Assembly: GCF_051106095.1 (NCBI RefSeq)
Contig: NC_135793.1
Location: 8,051,001 to 8,115,000, forward strand
DNA length: 64,000 nucleotides
Source of the DNA: Pogona vitticeps
Taxonomy: Eukaryota; Chordata; Lepidosauria; Squamata; Agamidae
Direction of reading: 5' to 3'
Positions 33,701-43,182 of the stretch are shown in pieces. A program made the translations under genes and the position numbers. Under the pieces are notes generated by a model. It ran no database searches, was not told the origin of the DNA, and worked only from the letters and a program-made list of their open reading frames with translations. Position 1 is the stretch's first letter. Every line of letters starts with the position of its first letter.

Positions 33701-35012
33701 TTATTTACCGGATCCCCTTCTCTCAAGGGGAACCGTTTCCTTTTAAAGGCCCACTGTTACTCTGCTTTCAATGTTATAAAAACCCACAAACACATCCTAC
33801 TGGCTGAGCAGGGTTCCCAAAGGGATGGAGATCACTTTGCTTTGTACTAAATGTATGAATGCTTGGTTTTGATTCCTAGAGTTCTTCAGAATACACATCG
33901 CCCTTTACCCTCTCGGACACCACGGACGAGAGCGAGAGCCTCCCTGCACAAGCAATGGTACCATCACCCAGGTAATCTGTCCCTCTCTCTCTCTCTCTCT
34001 TTCTGGCTTGATGTGTGAAAAAGCGGGTTGGGGCTCACGGAGGATCCCTCCAGGTTTTAATTTTAGTAGGAAGACTTAAACAAACCCAGGGAGCTTCCTG
34101 GTTGGGTTCACGTGTCGTTTGCCTCCTTGTCGGTTTCAGTGTTTGGCTGGTTTATTGGGCTGCCTGGCAGCTCAAGGGCACCTTCCCTTTTTCTGGCCTT
34201 TTTAATTTTCCTCCCAAGAAGCCAGAGAAAGGAGCCAGGAAGAAACCCTGCATTCATGATCTTGCTCCTCGGGAGGTTTTTAAAAAAATAGAACAGGGAA
34301 AGGAAGCCGCCTGCTGCCAGGGAAGCGCCTGGATCGAGGACACTATGGATGCTGCTCCATGGGAATCCCGCCAGGGTGTCCTCCTCTCTTCCAACGCCGG
34401 ACCTGGAGGCCAGGGCACTCCCAAACAGGCTCTTAAGAAAGCAGAAGGAAACGTGCCTTTTTGGCCCTTAGGAACTGTTCTCTGCATCCCAGAGGGATCT
34501 GGCCCCCCAGTGCAGGGAATGGAGCCCCGATGGTTCGATGGCTTGGTGGGGCTGGGCTGGCCTTCTAGCTCCACACGCTGGCTTTAGGCTCTTATACTTC
34601 TCTGTTTCTTGCAGTGCCCTGGCGGAGGCCCTGAACAAACTCCTCAAGGAAATGGAGGACGTTCCACCTTTGGTAAGGAAGGAAGAGCTGCCCCTTCTAT
34701 GGGAGGTCAAGGGGTGGAGGAAGGAGGCATCCCTTATGCCCCCCAACCCTGGCATGCCCCACGGCTCCCTTCTCTGAAGAGACCAGACCTTCTTGCAGTT
34801 CCGGACTGCAAAGGCTCCTTAAAGAGGGGGGTTCCCAATGGTCTCCAGCTTGAGTCCTGGTTCTCATTTAACCAAATCCCTCTTTTTCGTAGGATTCTCC
34901 TGAGGAGTTTGGTGACACCGACACGCTGGAGGACATCCCCAGCCTGGAAGATGAGGAAGTGGACTCGCTGGCCGACATCGCCAGCCTGGAGGAGGAGGAG
35001 GTGGAGCCGTAG
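27697..35012 (+). CDS. Unrecognised modular acidic protein, 12-13 coding exons
   Basis: Coding exons: 27697-27732, 30472-30548, 30852-30900, 31502-31671, 31962-32123, 32414-32575, 32762-32831, 33002-33084, 33360-33423, (33549-33587), 33880-33971, 34615-34672 and 34893-35012. All introns are GT-AG and phases agree throughout, giving about 380 residues (393 with the optional exon). The start follows an in-frame stop at 27646. The N-terminus is basic (MGLRRRIVRALR, then RLGRWCTFSCC), which could associate with membranes through acylated Cys; that is inference. Residues near 90-105 form a basic cluster like a nuclear localisation signal. The C-terminus is Glu/Asp-rich (SLEEEEVEP). Exons alternate between type A (phase 0 to 2, often starting DS) and type B (phase 2 to 0). 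I know no family with this layout. No function is assigned. Phase consistency over so many exons argues strongly against chance. Confidence 0.72.
27816..27952. mobile_element. hAT-type MITE in intron 1
   Basis: 137 bp with inverted ends CAGTGGTTCTTAACCTTGGT and its counterpart ending AAGAACCACTG. GTCTAGAA is duplicated exactly at 27808-27815 and 27953-27960. Same family as 22242-22377. Confidence 0.93.
27973..28856 (+). mobile_element. 5'-truncated L1 LINE in intron 1
   Basis: It encodes the C-terminal Cys/His knuckle of L1 ORF2 (CWECDEEIGTYFHMWWEC) and then ORF2 end and 3' UTR with an A/T-rich tail. The 14-bp word AATTCTGTGGAGCC flanks it at 27959-27972 and 28857-28870. It is split by a Tigger-like MITE at 28260-28520. 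Confidence 0.88.
28260..28520. mobile_element. Tigger-like MITE inside the L1
   Basis: It begins CAGTGGGGTCTTGACTTGAG and ends GTAAGTCAAGGGTCCACTG; many GTCTGTAAGTCAA words occur inside. TA follows the right end, while the left flank reads CA, probably a mutated TA. L1 sequence resumes directly after it. Confidence 0.8.
28871..30471 (+). other. Rest of intron 1 of the modular gene
   Basis: No exon that keeps the phase chain was found. A G-run lies at 29641-29650 and a short CA tract near 29955. The long minus-strand frames at 29411-30016 and 30137-30721 have no recognisable content. Confidence 0.4.
30472..30548 (+). CDS. Modular gene coding exon 2
   Basis: Acceptor TCTCTTTTCCAG, donor CCCAG|GTAGGA, phase 0 to 2, 77 nt. 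It encodes RLGRWCTFSCCAG and then a Pro/Arg/Glu stretch (PTRREPAPEPP). Three Cys lie close to the basic N-terminus. A second AG at 30508 could shorten it but would break the phase with exon 1. Confidence 0.55.
30852..30900 (+). CDS. Modular gene coding exon 3 (type B)
   Basis: Acceptor CTCATCCTAG, donor AGG|GTAAGA, phase 2 to 0. It encodes SITREHQEQTEETSDFR, acidic and polar. Confidence 0.65.
31502..31671 (+). CDS. Modular gene coding exon 4 (fused, basic segment)
   Basis: Phase 0 to 2, 170 nt. It begins DSVVVLVPQS, passes SLVISEV, then a basic run KPGKPRRRRRNRK, and ends with SLVISEVE. The DNA of the basic run is nearly identical to the acidic start of exons 5 and 6, but is read in another frame. 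It looks like a fusion of A-B-A modules with the middle partly deleted. Confidence 0.7.
31962..32123 (+). CDS. Modular gene coding exon 5 (duplicated cassette copy 1)
   Basis: 162 nt, phase 2 to 2. It encodes SELPAREAEEEKEEPQG, then TLDSMVGLAPRS, and ends SLVISEVE. Donor AAAG|GTACGG is identical to those of exons 4 and 6. The preceding intron is 290 bp. Confidence 0.75.
32414..32575 (+). CDS. Modular gene coding exon 6 (duplicated cassette copy 2)
   Basis: 162 nt, phase 2 to 2, preceded by a 290-bp intron closely similar to intron 4. It differs from exon 5 at seven of 54 residues; for example EEKQRAFSA replaces EEPQGALST. No stop or frameshift in either copy. Confidence 0.75.
32762..32831 (+). 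CDS. Modular gene coding exon 7 (type B)
   Basis: Acceptor CCTCTTCTCACAG, donor GTG|GTAAGG, phase 2 to 0. It encodes SIYSQLLPCGREEGKD and on to STLTV. Confidence 0.65.
33002..33084 (+). CDS. Modular gene coding exon 8 (type A)
   Basis: Acceptor TAATTTTTCAG, donor GGAAG|GTACGC, phase 0 to 2. It encodes DSMPLGASISYWGSLDDETF and ends SRPISG. Its downstream intron resembles intron 6, so exons 6A-7B and 8A-9B look like duplicated pairs. Confidence 0.7.
33360..33423 (+). CDS. Modular gene coding exon 9 (type B)
   Basis: Acceptor TTTCTCCTAG, donor TTG|GTAAGT, phase 2 to 0. It encodes SLVAVTSRQAFVEEEG and STFGFL. Confidence 0.65.
33549..33587 (+). CDS. Modular gene optional exon 10
   Basis: 39 nt, phase 0 to 0 (LSRRVRSVGSATQ), acceptor TTTCCCCACCAG, donor CAG|GTAAGC. 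Because it is a multiple of three, it can be included or skipped without changing the frame. A nearby AG at 33556 would give 31 nt and break the frame. Real use is uncertain. Confidence 0.35.
33880..33971 (+). CDS. Modular gene coding exon 11 (type A)
   Basis: Acceptor TTTGATTCCTAG, donor CCCAG|GTAATC, phase 0 to 2. It encodes SSSEYTSPFTLSDTTDESES and on to MVPSP, rich in Ser/Thr and acidic residues. Confidence 0.7.
34615..34672 (+). CDS. Modular gene coding exon 12 (type B)
   Basis: Acceptor TGTTTCTTGCAG, donor TTG|GTAAGG, phase 2 to 0. It encodes SALAEALNKLLKEMEDVPPL, which could form a short amphipathic helix. Confidence 0.7.
34893..35012 (+). CDS. Modular gene last coding exon 13
   Basis: Acceptor CTCTTTTTCGTAG, phase 0. 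It encodes DSPEEFGDTDTLEDIPSLED and ends SLEEEEVEP with a TAG stop. The module (D)(S/T)L(E/A)DI(P/A)SLE is repeated within it. A donor GTAGGG at 35027 lies 14 nt after the stop, so the 3' UTR is probably spliced; this short distance would not trigger nonsense-mediated decay. Confidence 0.72.
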   Translation, partial: DSPEEFGDTDTLEDIPSLEDEEVDSLADIASLEEEEVEP

Positions 35013-35253
35013 ACCATCTCGGCCAGGTAGGGTCATCCCAGGCAAAGGTCCGAGGAATGGCTCCAGGGAGAGCAGTCCCTTCCCCCTCAAGAAGAGCAGA
35101 AAGGGTCAGGGTCTTGCCCTTTGAGGGGGAGAAAGAAGGCTTGAGAGTGACAATGTCCCAAGGCGGGGTTGAAGATGGCTGACGGAGGGAGGATTACAAT
35201 GTTTTGCTGGGCTCTGCTGCAACCCCTCTTTAATCCCATTTTAATTTTTTATT

Positions 35254-35501
35254 TTTCAATCTTAATTCTCACAAAGAAGCTTTTTATTTTTATTTTTATT
35301 TTACCATTTTACTGTTTCTCCCTACCTGCGTGCCTTGCAATATTGCTGCTAAATTGGCTGTGCAACTGAATCCTGCTTTTGATCTGCCTTCCTTCTGCAG
35401 GTGCTTCGGCGATCCCAAACAAACAAACAAGGAGCGTGGCATCAATTGAATTGTTTCCAGCCATCTGCTGGGATTGAATTACACTCTTCCCCCACCTTCT
35501 T
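35254..35501 (+). other. Likely 3' UTR exon, copy 1
   Basis: It contains the acceptor CCTTCCTTCTGCAG ending at 35400, followed by GTGCTTCGGCG. The whole block is repeated at 36382-36626. It could be the terminal exon joined to the donor at 35027. Confidence 0.5.
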
Positions 35502-35506
35502 TTATC

Positions 35507-36070
<564 letters not shown>

Positions 36071-36381
36071 AGAACTCAAGGCCAAAGAAAGGAGAGGTGA
36101 TAGAATTGCTGTGAGATTGCCAAGAATACCAAGAGACATCCAGGCTTGCCTGAAACATTCCATGCTGTATTATATTTCAAGTTGGGGGGAGGAATAGTGG
36201 GAGTGGGGAGAGGAGAAGGGAAAGCCCTAGATAGGCAGCAAGAATGGTTTTAACCTGAAAGGGATATAAATCACTGGGTCTGTTTCCAACCACTGCTAGG
36301 GCCCCTTTAAAAGAGGGGAAGCAAACAAAAATCACTCCATTTTTCTCCGAGAGGAAGAACGCAATGGTGGAGCATTGTATC

Positions 36382-36626
36382 TTTTGATCTTAATTGTCCC
36401 AAAGAAGCCTTTTATTTATTTATTTTACCGTTTTACTGTTTCTGCAGACCTGCGTGGCTTGCAATATTGCTGCTAAATTAACTGTGCAACTGAATCCTGC
36501 TTTTGGTCTCCCTTCCTTCTGCAGGTGCTTCGGCGTTCCCAAACAAGCCAACAACGAGAGTGGCATCCATTGAATTGTTTCCAGCCGTCTGTTGGGGATT
36601 GAATCACACTCTTCCCCCACCTTCTT
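36382..36626 (+). other. Likely 3' UTR exon, copy 2
   Basis: Collinear with 35254-35501, including CTTAATT, the acceptor CCTTCCTTCTGCAG ending at 36524, GTGCTTCGGCG and CACTCTTCCCCCACCTTCTT. The copies are about 1.13 kb apart and differ by scattered substitutions and short indels. Confidence 0.7.
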
Positions 36627-36861
36627 CAACTTGAAAAGTTCCTGAGAGAACTGCAAAGGCACTTCTGAAGGGAGATTTCCACCCGGGAACAACCCAAATG
36701 TTGCATCGTTGGCGGAAAGTGACCTCCAGCAGCCAAGGAAGAAAGGGAATGGAACTCACAGAATCCATGGAACCAGATGAAAAAAAAATCTCCAAAGCTC
36801 CTTCCAAGCTCTACCCTGTGATGCATGGAACAATAGAGTGAACAGATCTGAAGGTTTAAAG

Positions 36862-37297
36862 CAGGGGTGTCCAACCTTTCACCTTCCCTGGGCCACATTA
36901 GAAGATGAAAATTTGGTTTGGGCCGCATGGGGGGGCAGCCCTAGCCATCCTTCGCAGCCCCGCTCCAAGCACACTTACTGGCAGCTGCGATCTCAGACAG
37001 CAGAGGCTGCCAGCTTCGACTCCGGTGGCTTTATGGGGCCGGGAGGGGGTCCACCTATTGACGGGGATGACGCAATGCAGTCACGCAGCCCCCCTGTCCC
37101 CTCCCCTCCCACTCCTTCCTTCCTTCCCTCTCTACCCCCCTACCGTTGTGACATGCCCCGGCCGCATTCCAGCCACAAGCGCTAGCAGTGTAACTTGAAA
37201 CTTGGGAATTTCTTTAAAAATAAAAAATTGCACTGGGCCGCATTATGAGCCGACCTGGGCCGCATGCGGCCCTCGGGCCGCAGGTTGGACAAGCCTG
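36862..37297. mobile_element. Non-autonomous hAT transposon
   Basis: Ends CAGGGGTGTCCAACC and GGTTGGACAAGCCTG with an exact 8-bp duplication GTTTAAAG at 36854-36861 and 37298-37305. Both ends carry GGGCCGCAT words in inverted orientation. The GC-rich middle shows no transposase. Confidence 0.93.
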
Positions 37298-37684
37298 GTT
37301 TAAAGGAAGACTGAATTTAAAAAGGGGCAGCAAAAGAAAGACCTAATGAATGCATTCCAGTATGGCCTTTCTCACAACATTCCTGCCTTTGGGGGAGTCT
37401 TCATCATCATCATCGTCATCATCTGCCATCCCTCAGGCACCGAGAGACAGTGTGGCTGTGCTTCTGCTGATTGCCAGCCTTCCTGGGGGACTTTGGCCTG
37501 GACTCCCTCGGCCTTGCAGGACTGGGCCCTCACTCCCTCTGGCTGCCCCACCCCATCCGTCAACATCAGCCACCTGGCTTGGAGGGGAGAAGGAGCTTTG
37601 GAATGTTTTTATTGTTATTATTAATTATTATTATTGGGACTATTAATTGCCATCAGGTTACATAGAGACCCACAGTGGATCTGA

Positions 37685-39842
37685 GGTAACAGGAAGGGGG
37701 GATGGCATTGGAGGGGGCAGCCATGGAGGTGGTGCTGGGTAGGGGAAGGAATGGTGGTGGGGGTAGAACATGCCCACGTAGGAGAAGAGAGGTGAGATAT
37801 CTTCCATCTATCCCCTCTTCTAGTCCTACCCCCAACCAGATGGTATCAGGTGACCATATCAGCAAACCCTCGAGCCACACGGTGCTGTTGATGAACGCCA
37901 GGTCAGTACAAAACAAGACTGCCCTCATCGATGATGTAATTCTGGATGAGGGTGCTGACCTGGCGTGCATTACTGAGACCTGGGTGGGAGAGGTGGGTGG
38001 TGTTCCCCCCTCCCAGCTATGTCCGCCTGGGTACTCGGTCCAGCACCAGTGTCGCTCGGAGGGTCGGGGAGGGGGAGTTGCTATAGCCTATAGGAGTTCC
38101 ATCTCCTTGATCAGGCTTCCTATCCCTTTGAGAGGAGGTCTTGAGGGCCTGTATTGTGTGTTGGGCTTGCGAGACAGATCAGGGATTCTGTTGGTGTACC
38201 GCCCACCCTGCTGCATACCAACAGTCTCCCTGCCTGAGCTGAAGGAGGTCGTCTCAAACCTGGTGTTGAGGACTTCCAGGCTGTTGGTGCTGGGGGACTT
38301 CAACATCCATGCCGAGGCTGCCTTGACTGGGGCGGCTCAGGACTTCATGGCCGCCATGACAACCATGGGGCTGTCTCAATGTGTTATCGGCCCGACGCAT
38401 GAGAAGGGCCACACCTTGGACCTGGTTTTCTCAACGGGACTGGAAGATGGTGGTTTGGATGTGGAGGGGCTGGTTGTGACCCCATTGTCATGGTCAGGCC
38501 ACTTCCTGGTCAAGTTTAGTCTATTAGCTTCTTCTCCCCTCTGCAGGGGTGGGGGATCTATTAAGATGATCCACCCCCGGAGACTAATGGATCCGGATGG
38601 TTTCCTGAATGCTCTGGGGGAATTATCTGTCTGATATGGTCGGCGTTCCTGTCGAAGGTCAGGTCACCCTATGGAATAGGGAAGATGACCCGGGTGGCTG
38701 ACACGATTGCGCCTAAGCGCCCTCTCCCTGCTCGCCGAGCGCAGACAGCTCCTTGGTATACTTCTGAACTGCGGGCGATGAAGCGAGAGGGGAGACGGCT
38801 GGAGCGCAGGTGGAGGAAATCCCACCGGGAGTCCGATCGAACACGACTTAGAGCCCATTATCGGGCCTATTTCGTGGCAATATGGCTGGCGAAATGGCAA
38901 TATTTCTCCAGCCTTATTGCTTCCTCAGAATGTTGTCCAGCAGAGCTGTTTTGGGTGGTCTGGGATCTTCTTCAACTGTGAAATCTGGTGGAGGTCCCGG
39001 ACTGCTCATCAGCTGGCTGTGATGAGTTTGCCATTCATTTTGAGGGGGAAATCGCTCAGATTCGCAGTGGGTTGGACTCTACTATTACTGCAGAATCAGA
39101 GGATGTGTCCAGTGTGCCGTGCTTAGGTCAGATATTAATGGATGAGTTTCAGTTGTTGAGACCTGACAGTTACACACACACTGGTAACATCCTGCATAGA
39201 TTACTGCAATGCGCTCTACGTGGGGCTGCCTTTGAAGACGGTCCGGCGACTGCAACTGGTCCAGAATCGAGCTGCGCGGCTGGTGAGTGGTGGGGGCGCT
39301 GAGTGGTGGGGACGCTAGGGGGCATATCAAACGGATTTGTTAAGATTACATTGGCTACCAGTTGCTGCCCGGGCCCAATTCAGAGTGCTTGTTTTGACAT
39401 ATAAAGCCCTAAACGGCTTGGGCCCTGGATACCTGAAGGACTGCCTCCTTCCATATGGAACTACCCGGCAGCGAAGATCTAGCCAGGGGGCCCTTTTGAA
39501 AGAGCCGTCCCTCAAGGAGGTAGGCAAAGGGCCTTCTCTGCAGCTGCCCCAAGACCATGGAATGCCATCCCAATTGAGATTTGTCTGGCGTCGACGCTGA
39601 TGACATTTCAGCACCAGGTCAAATCCTTCCTGTTCCAGAAGGCTTTTAATTGAAACAGTATCTACTGTGGGTCCTGATGGCAATTTTTAGAATATATATT
39701 TTAATTGTATTTTAAATAATAAATAAATGAATGAATAAAATAAAATTGTTTTATCTTTTTATTGTATTTTAATTGTTGTCAGCCACCCAGAGACCTTTGG
39801 GTAGAATGGGCAGCATATAAGTCAAATAAATAAATAAATAAA
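37685..39842 (+). mobile_element. L2-type LINE with internal deletion
   Basis: The open frame at 37702-38634 encodes the apurinic endonuclease domain, with LLMNARSVQNK, ITETW, LLVLGDFNIH and GHTLDLVFS motifs, then SGHFLV. After about 39165 it jumps to the C-terminus (DYCNALYVGLPLKTV, LLRLHWLPVAARAQFRVLVL, TYKALNGLGPGYL), so nearly the whole reverse transcriptase core is missing. The 3' tail CAGCCACCCAGAGACCTTTG ends in (AAAT)n. Dead copy. Confidence 0.9.
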
Positions 39843-40602
39843 CATGCCCAAGCCAATGTAGACATCACTGTTTCAGTAATGTATACGTACATGCTAAAAA
39901 TTCCAGCTCTTTCTAGGACTGCTCCGTTTGGAACTTTGTCCTGCCAGGTGATACCAAAAATGTGTCGGAGACAACGCGTAAGGAACGTGTTCAGCTTCCT
40001 CTCCTGCCGTGCACAAAGGGTCCATTATTTAATGCCTCTTCGGTTACTATATTCTTTCTGGAATATAGCTCAGAATAGTGCTCCACCCATCTAGAGAAGC
40101 TACTGGCATTACAACGACAGAGCCAACTCCCCAAAAAGATAGGTTGCCTGTGTAAACCAACACAGATTCTGTGGGTGGACAATAATGATAGCCATGTTGT
40201 CACCTTTCCCGTTGCTCCTCACAGTGATCTCATGCCAGTGACCACCCTTGTGAAAAGGGCCGCAGGGGTGATGGTCCTCATAGCACGACATTCCAAGAGA
40301 AAGTTGGCAATACTAGGAGTACTCTGTCTCAACAGTGATTGTTACTGAAATCCCAAAGCAACACAGATTCTTGTCACAACTGGAGCGGAGGTTCTGTACC
40401 AGACCGTTGGGCTATGCCGACAGCAACACTGTTCTCCTTGATGTCTGTTGTGGAATCGGTGCAAGTGGGCAATGTTTTAGGGGGTGAAGAAACATCATAT
40501 GCAGTTTTCTCTCCCTGTGAACCATATATTGACATTACAAAGTATGTTGATATTAAGATTACATCCTTATCAAGTCATATCCTTATCAAGCATCATCAGG
40601 AT

Positions 40603-40765
40603 GGTGTAGCTGTTAAGCACGCTGGACTGGGGATTGAAAAATCCAAACTCTGATACTCTTTGGGCCTTCAAACCTATTGGGGCTGGTCACTCCACATCTG
40701 TCCTACCTGCCAGGGTTGCCGGGTTGATACAGTGGATGGGAAAGAGCAATGCACACTGCGGTGAG
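40603..40765 (+). mobile_element. tRNA-derived SINE, decayed
   Basis: GGATGGTGTAGCTGTTAAGC followed by GCTGGACTGGGG resembles the A-box region of squamate tRNA SINEs; the body is degraded. Confidence 0.5.
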
Positions 40766-41679
40766 TCAAAATGGGAAGTATATTGAACAAAGAAATCTAT
40801 CCACTGGAGTGTAGTAATTCCCAGTTAAGTGAATGGTGTAGAGACTTTGGGATACAGCTGCTCATGATAAGCTTACATGTAACATAAATGTTAAGGGAGG
40901 GACACAATGGCCAAGCAGGAATGTATAGATATATGGGGAGAATTCAGTGATTTTTGTCTTAATAAAGGGTAAGGGGCAAAACCCATTGCAAGAGTCAATA
41001 CAATTCTGGAAGGTAAATAGGGTTCCATAGGGTAAATGCTTGCTCAAATGATCCCAGCGAGAGGAAGTAGTGTGTAATCAGATAATTGTTTATTAGAACT
41101 TTTTTTTCTGTTTGATTTTTTTCTGTATTAAAAATTCTAAGGAAGGAAACCTTGGCAACGGGCCTATAATTTCCAATATCATCCACTGCCAAACTTGGTT
41201 TCTTCCTAATGGGCCTAATGAGTGTCTCTTTGAGAGCAAGGGGAACCTCCCCTCCTGGAGAGACCCATTAATTATTGCTGTCTTTTGTTGCATCAGTCAG
41301 AGAAGAGCTACCTATGAGCTACCCTGTTAACAAAGGGACCAGAGAGAGAAACAGAAACTCACATTGACAGTGTGATGGGGGAGTCACTGTCTGGTAAAGA
41401 CGACGAGGAGGAGGAGAGTGATGTGTCCCCAGCCAAAGTCTCCAGGAGATTTGGACCATATGCTGTTATTTTAAATGTGATAACCCTGTCCCTGTTTTTG
41501 AAACATTCCACCCACTTTTTGGCTGTTCAGCAGCAGATTCTTGAATGCAAGACACCAAATTCTTGTCATGACTCATCTGAGCTGGGAGGTACCTGCCGAG
41601 CTTGGAGAAGCTTCCCTTTTGATTGTCAACTCCCAGAATTCTCCACCCAGTAGCATGCAGTTGCCATCTAAAGCAAGAA

Positions 41680-41684
41680 CATAT

Positions 41685-41755
<71 letters not shown>

Positions 41756-41935
41756 TTCATTCATTCATTCATTCATTCATTCATTCATTCATTCATTCAT
41801 TCATTCATTTATATTTATATTTATATTTATATTTATATTTATATTTATATTTATATTTATATATTATTTTATTTATACCCCGCCCATCTAGACACAAATC
41901 TACTCTGGGCGGCTAACAATAAAACTGGAATAAAA
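41680..41935 (-). mobile_element. CR1/L2 LINE tail with compound microsatellite
   Basis: The minus strand ends GCCGCCCAGAGTAGATTTG and GATGGGCGGGGTATAAATAA, a CR1/L2 3' tail. It runs into (TATATT)n, (ATGA)n and (AAAT)n blocks (41680-41868). The long Phe/Ile/Tyr frames are repeat artefacts. Confidence 0.75.
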
Positions 41936-42907
41936 ACAGTATCATAAAATAAAAAGCAACAATAGTAATATGGTTCAAGATAGGGGGAAAAATAAAAATA
42001 ATCAAGTGATCGTGATTATTTGCAGATTATTTGATCTTGATCTTTGCAATCTGCAGCAAAGTCTGCCAATATATCACAGCATGATGTAACCTTCTCCCCA
42101 CCAATATTTTTAAATCCTAAAGATACCTCTCTTGATCATCACACCAATATTAGTATTTTTTAAAGTAAAGTATATTCTATGATTTCTTGAAAATCTCCAA
42201 AGGAGAAGCTTCTGCTACTTCCCTTTCTGACTTTCTTGAAGAAGGGGGTCTGTGGAGTGCATGTTCTTGAAAAGCAATTGTTTTTCTCCAGATTCAGAAG
42301 ATGGTGGGGGAGCTGATTTAATGCCATCTCAGAGAAATTGAATTTTTCATAGGCTGTGCAACTCCTTAACTAACTTGGCACTCTCTTGACACAGGGATCT
42401 CCAACTGTGAGTTTCACAGTGGGAAGGCAGACAATGTCTTGCCTCCATTCCTGACAGTATGGACAGATGGCAAATCTCTTGGTGCTGTAGCTCCATCTAG
42501 AGCTGGACTCCGTAAGATGGTGCTTTTTTTTTTTGTAGACCCAAACAAAATTGCAGAGAAAATAATCACCACACCTTGGAAGTAACACATTAGATTAGAT
42601 GTCTCAAAGTTAAAATCATCACTTTTCTGTTAAACAAGAGGAATGCATCTATTCACTTAAAAATGACATAAAAGTTATGTTAAAATGCTAGATATTGCTT
42701 TTGAAACCTTATTCTTTTGATGCACAAAGTGTCCAGTTTTCTTGTGCTTTCTCTAGGCTCTGTGAATCCCTAAGCTTGGGTCACTCTCTTCATCACAGTT
42801 GGGTTGGTTTTGCATTCATTGCTTCTTAAGGTCAAAACTAGGTACTAAAAGGAAAGTTTATTTCCTCTAATGATTCTGTTTCCCTCGGATTATAGGGTTT
42901 CCTGATA
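41936..42907. other. Gene-free stretch
   Basis: AT-rich, with no supported exon or recognised repeat. Confidence 0.35.
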
Positions 42908-43182
42908 CTGTTTCCCTGAAAATAAGACCTAACCTGAAAATAAGCCCTAGTAGGATTTTTCAGGATGCGTGTAATATAAGTCCTACTCTAAAAATAAGCC
43001 CCAGTTAAGTGAAACCCCGCTCTCCACCATTGGGCAGCAACCAGAAGAGGACGTGGCTGCATTTGAATGAATGTAGATGGCTGTACATGATAAAAATAAA
43101 ACATCCCCTGAAAATAAGCCGTAATGCATTTTTGGAGCAAAAAATTAATATAAGACCCAGTCTTATTTGGGGGAAAACAGAG
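42908..43182 (+). mobile_element. Non-autonomous DNA transposon
   Basis: Inverted ends CTGTTTCCCTGAAAATAAGA and (right) TCTTATTTGGGGGAAAACAG, with TA just outside each end (42906-42907; 43183-43184). Non-coding interior; it is the counterpart of 27195-27454. Confidence 0.75.
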
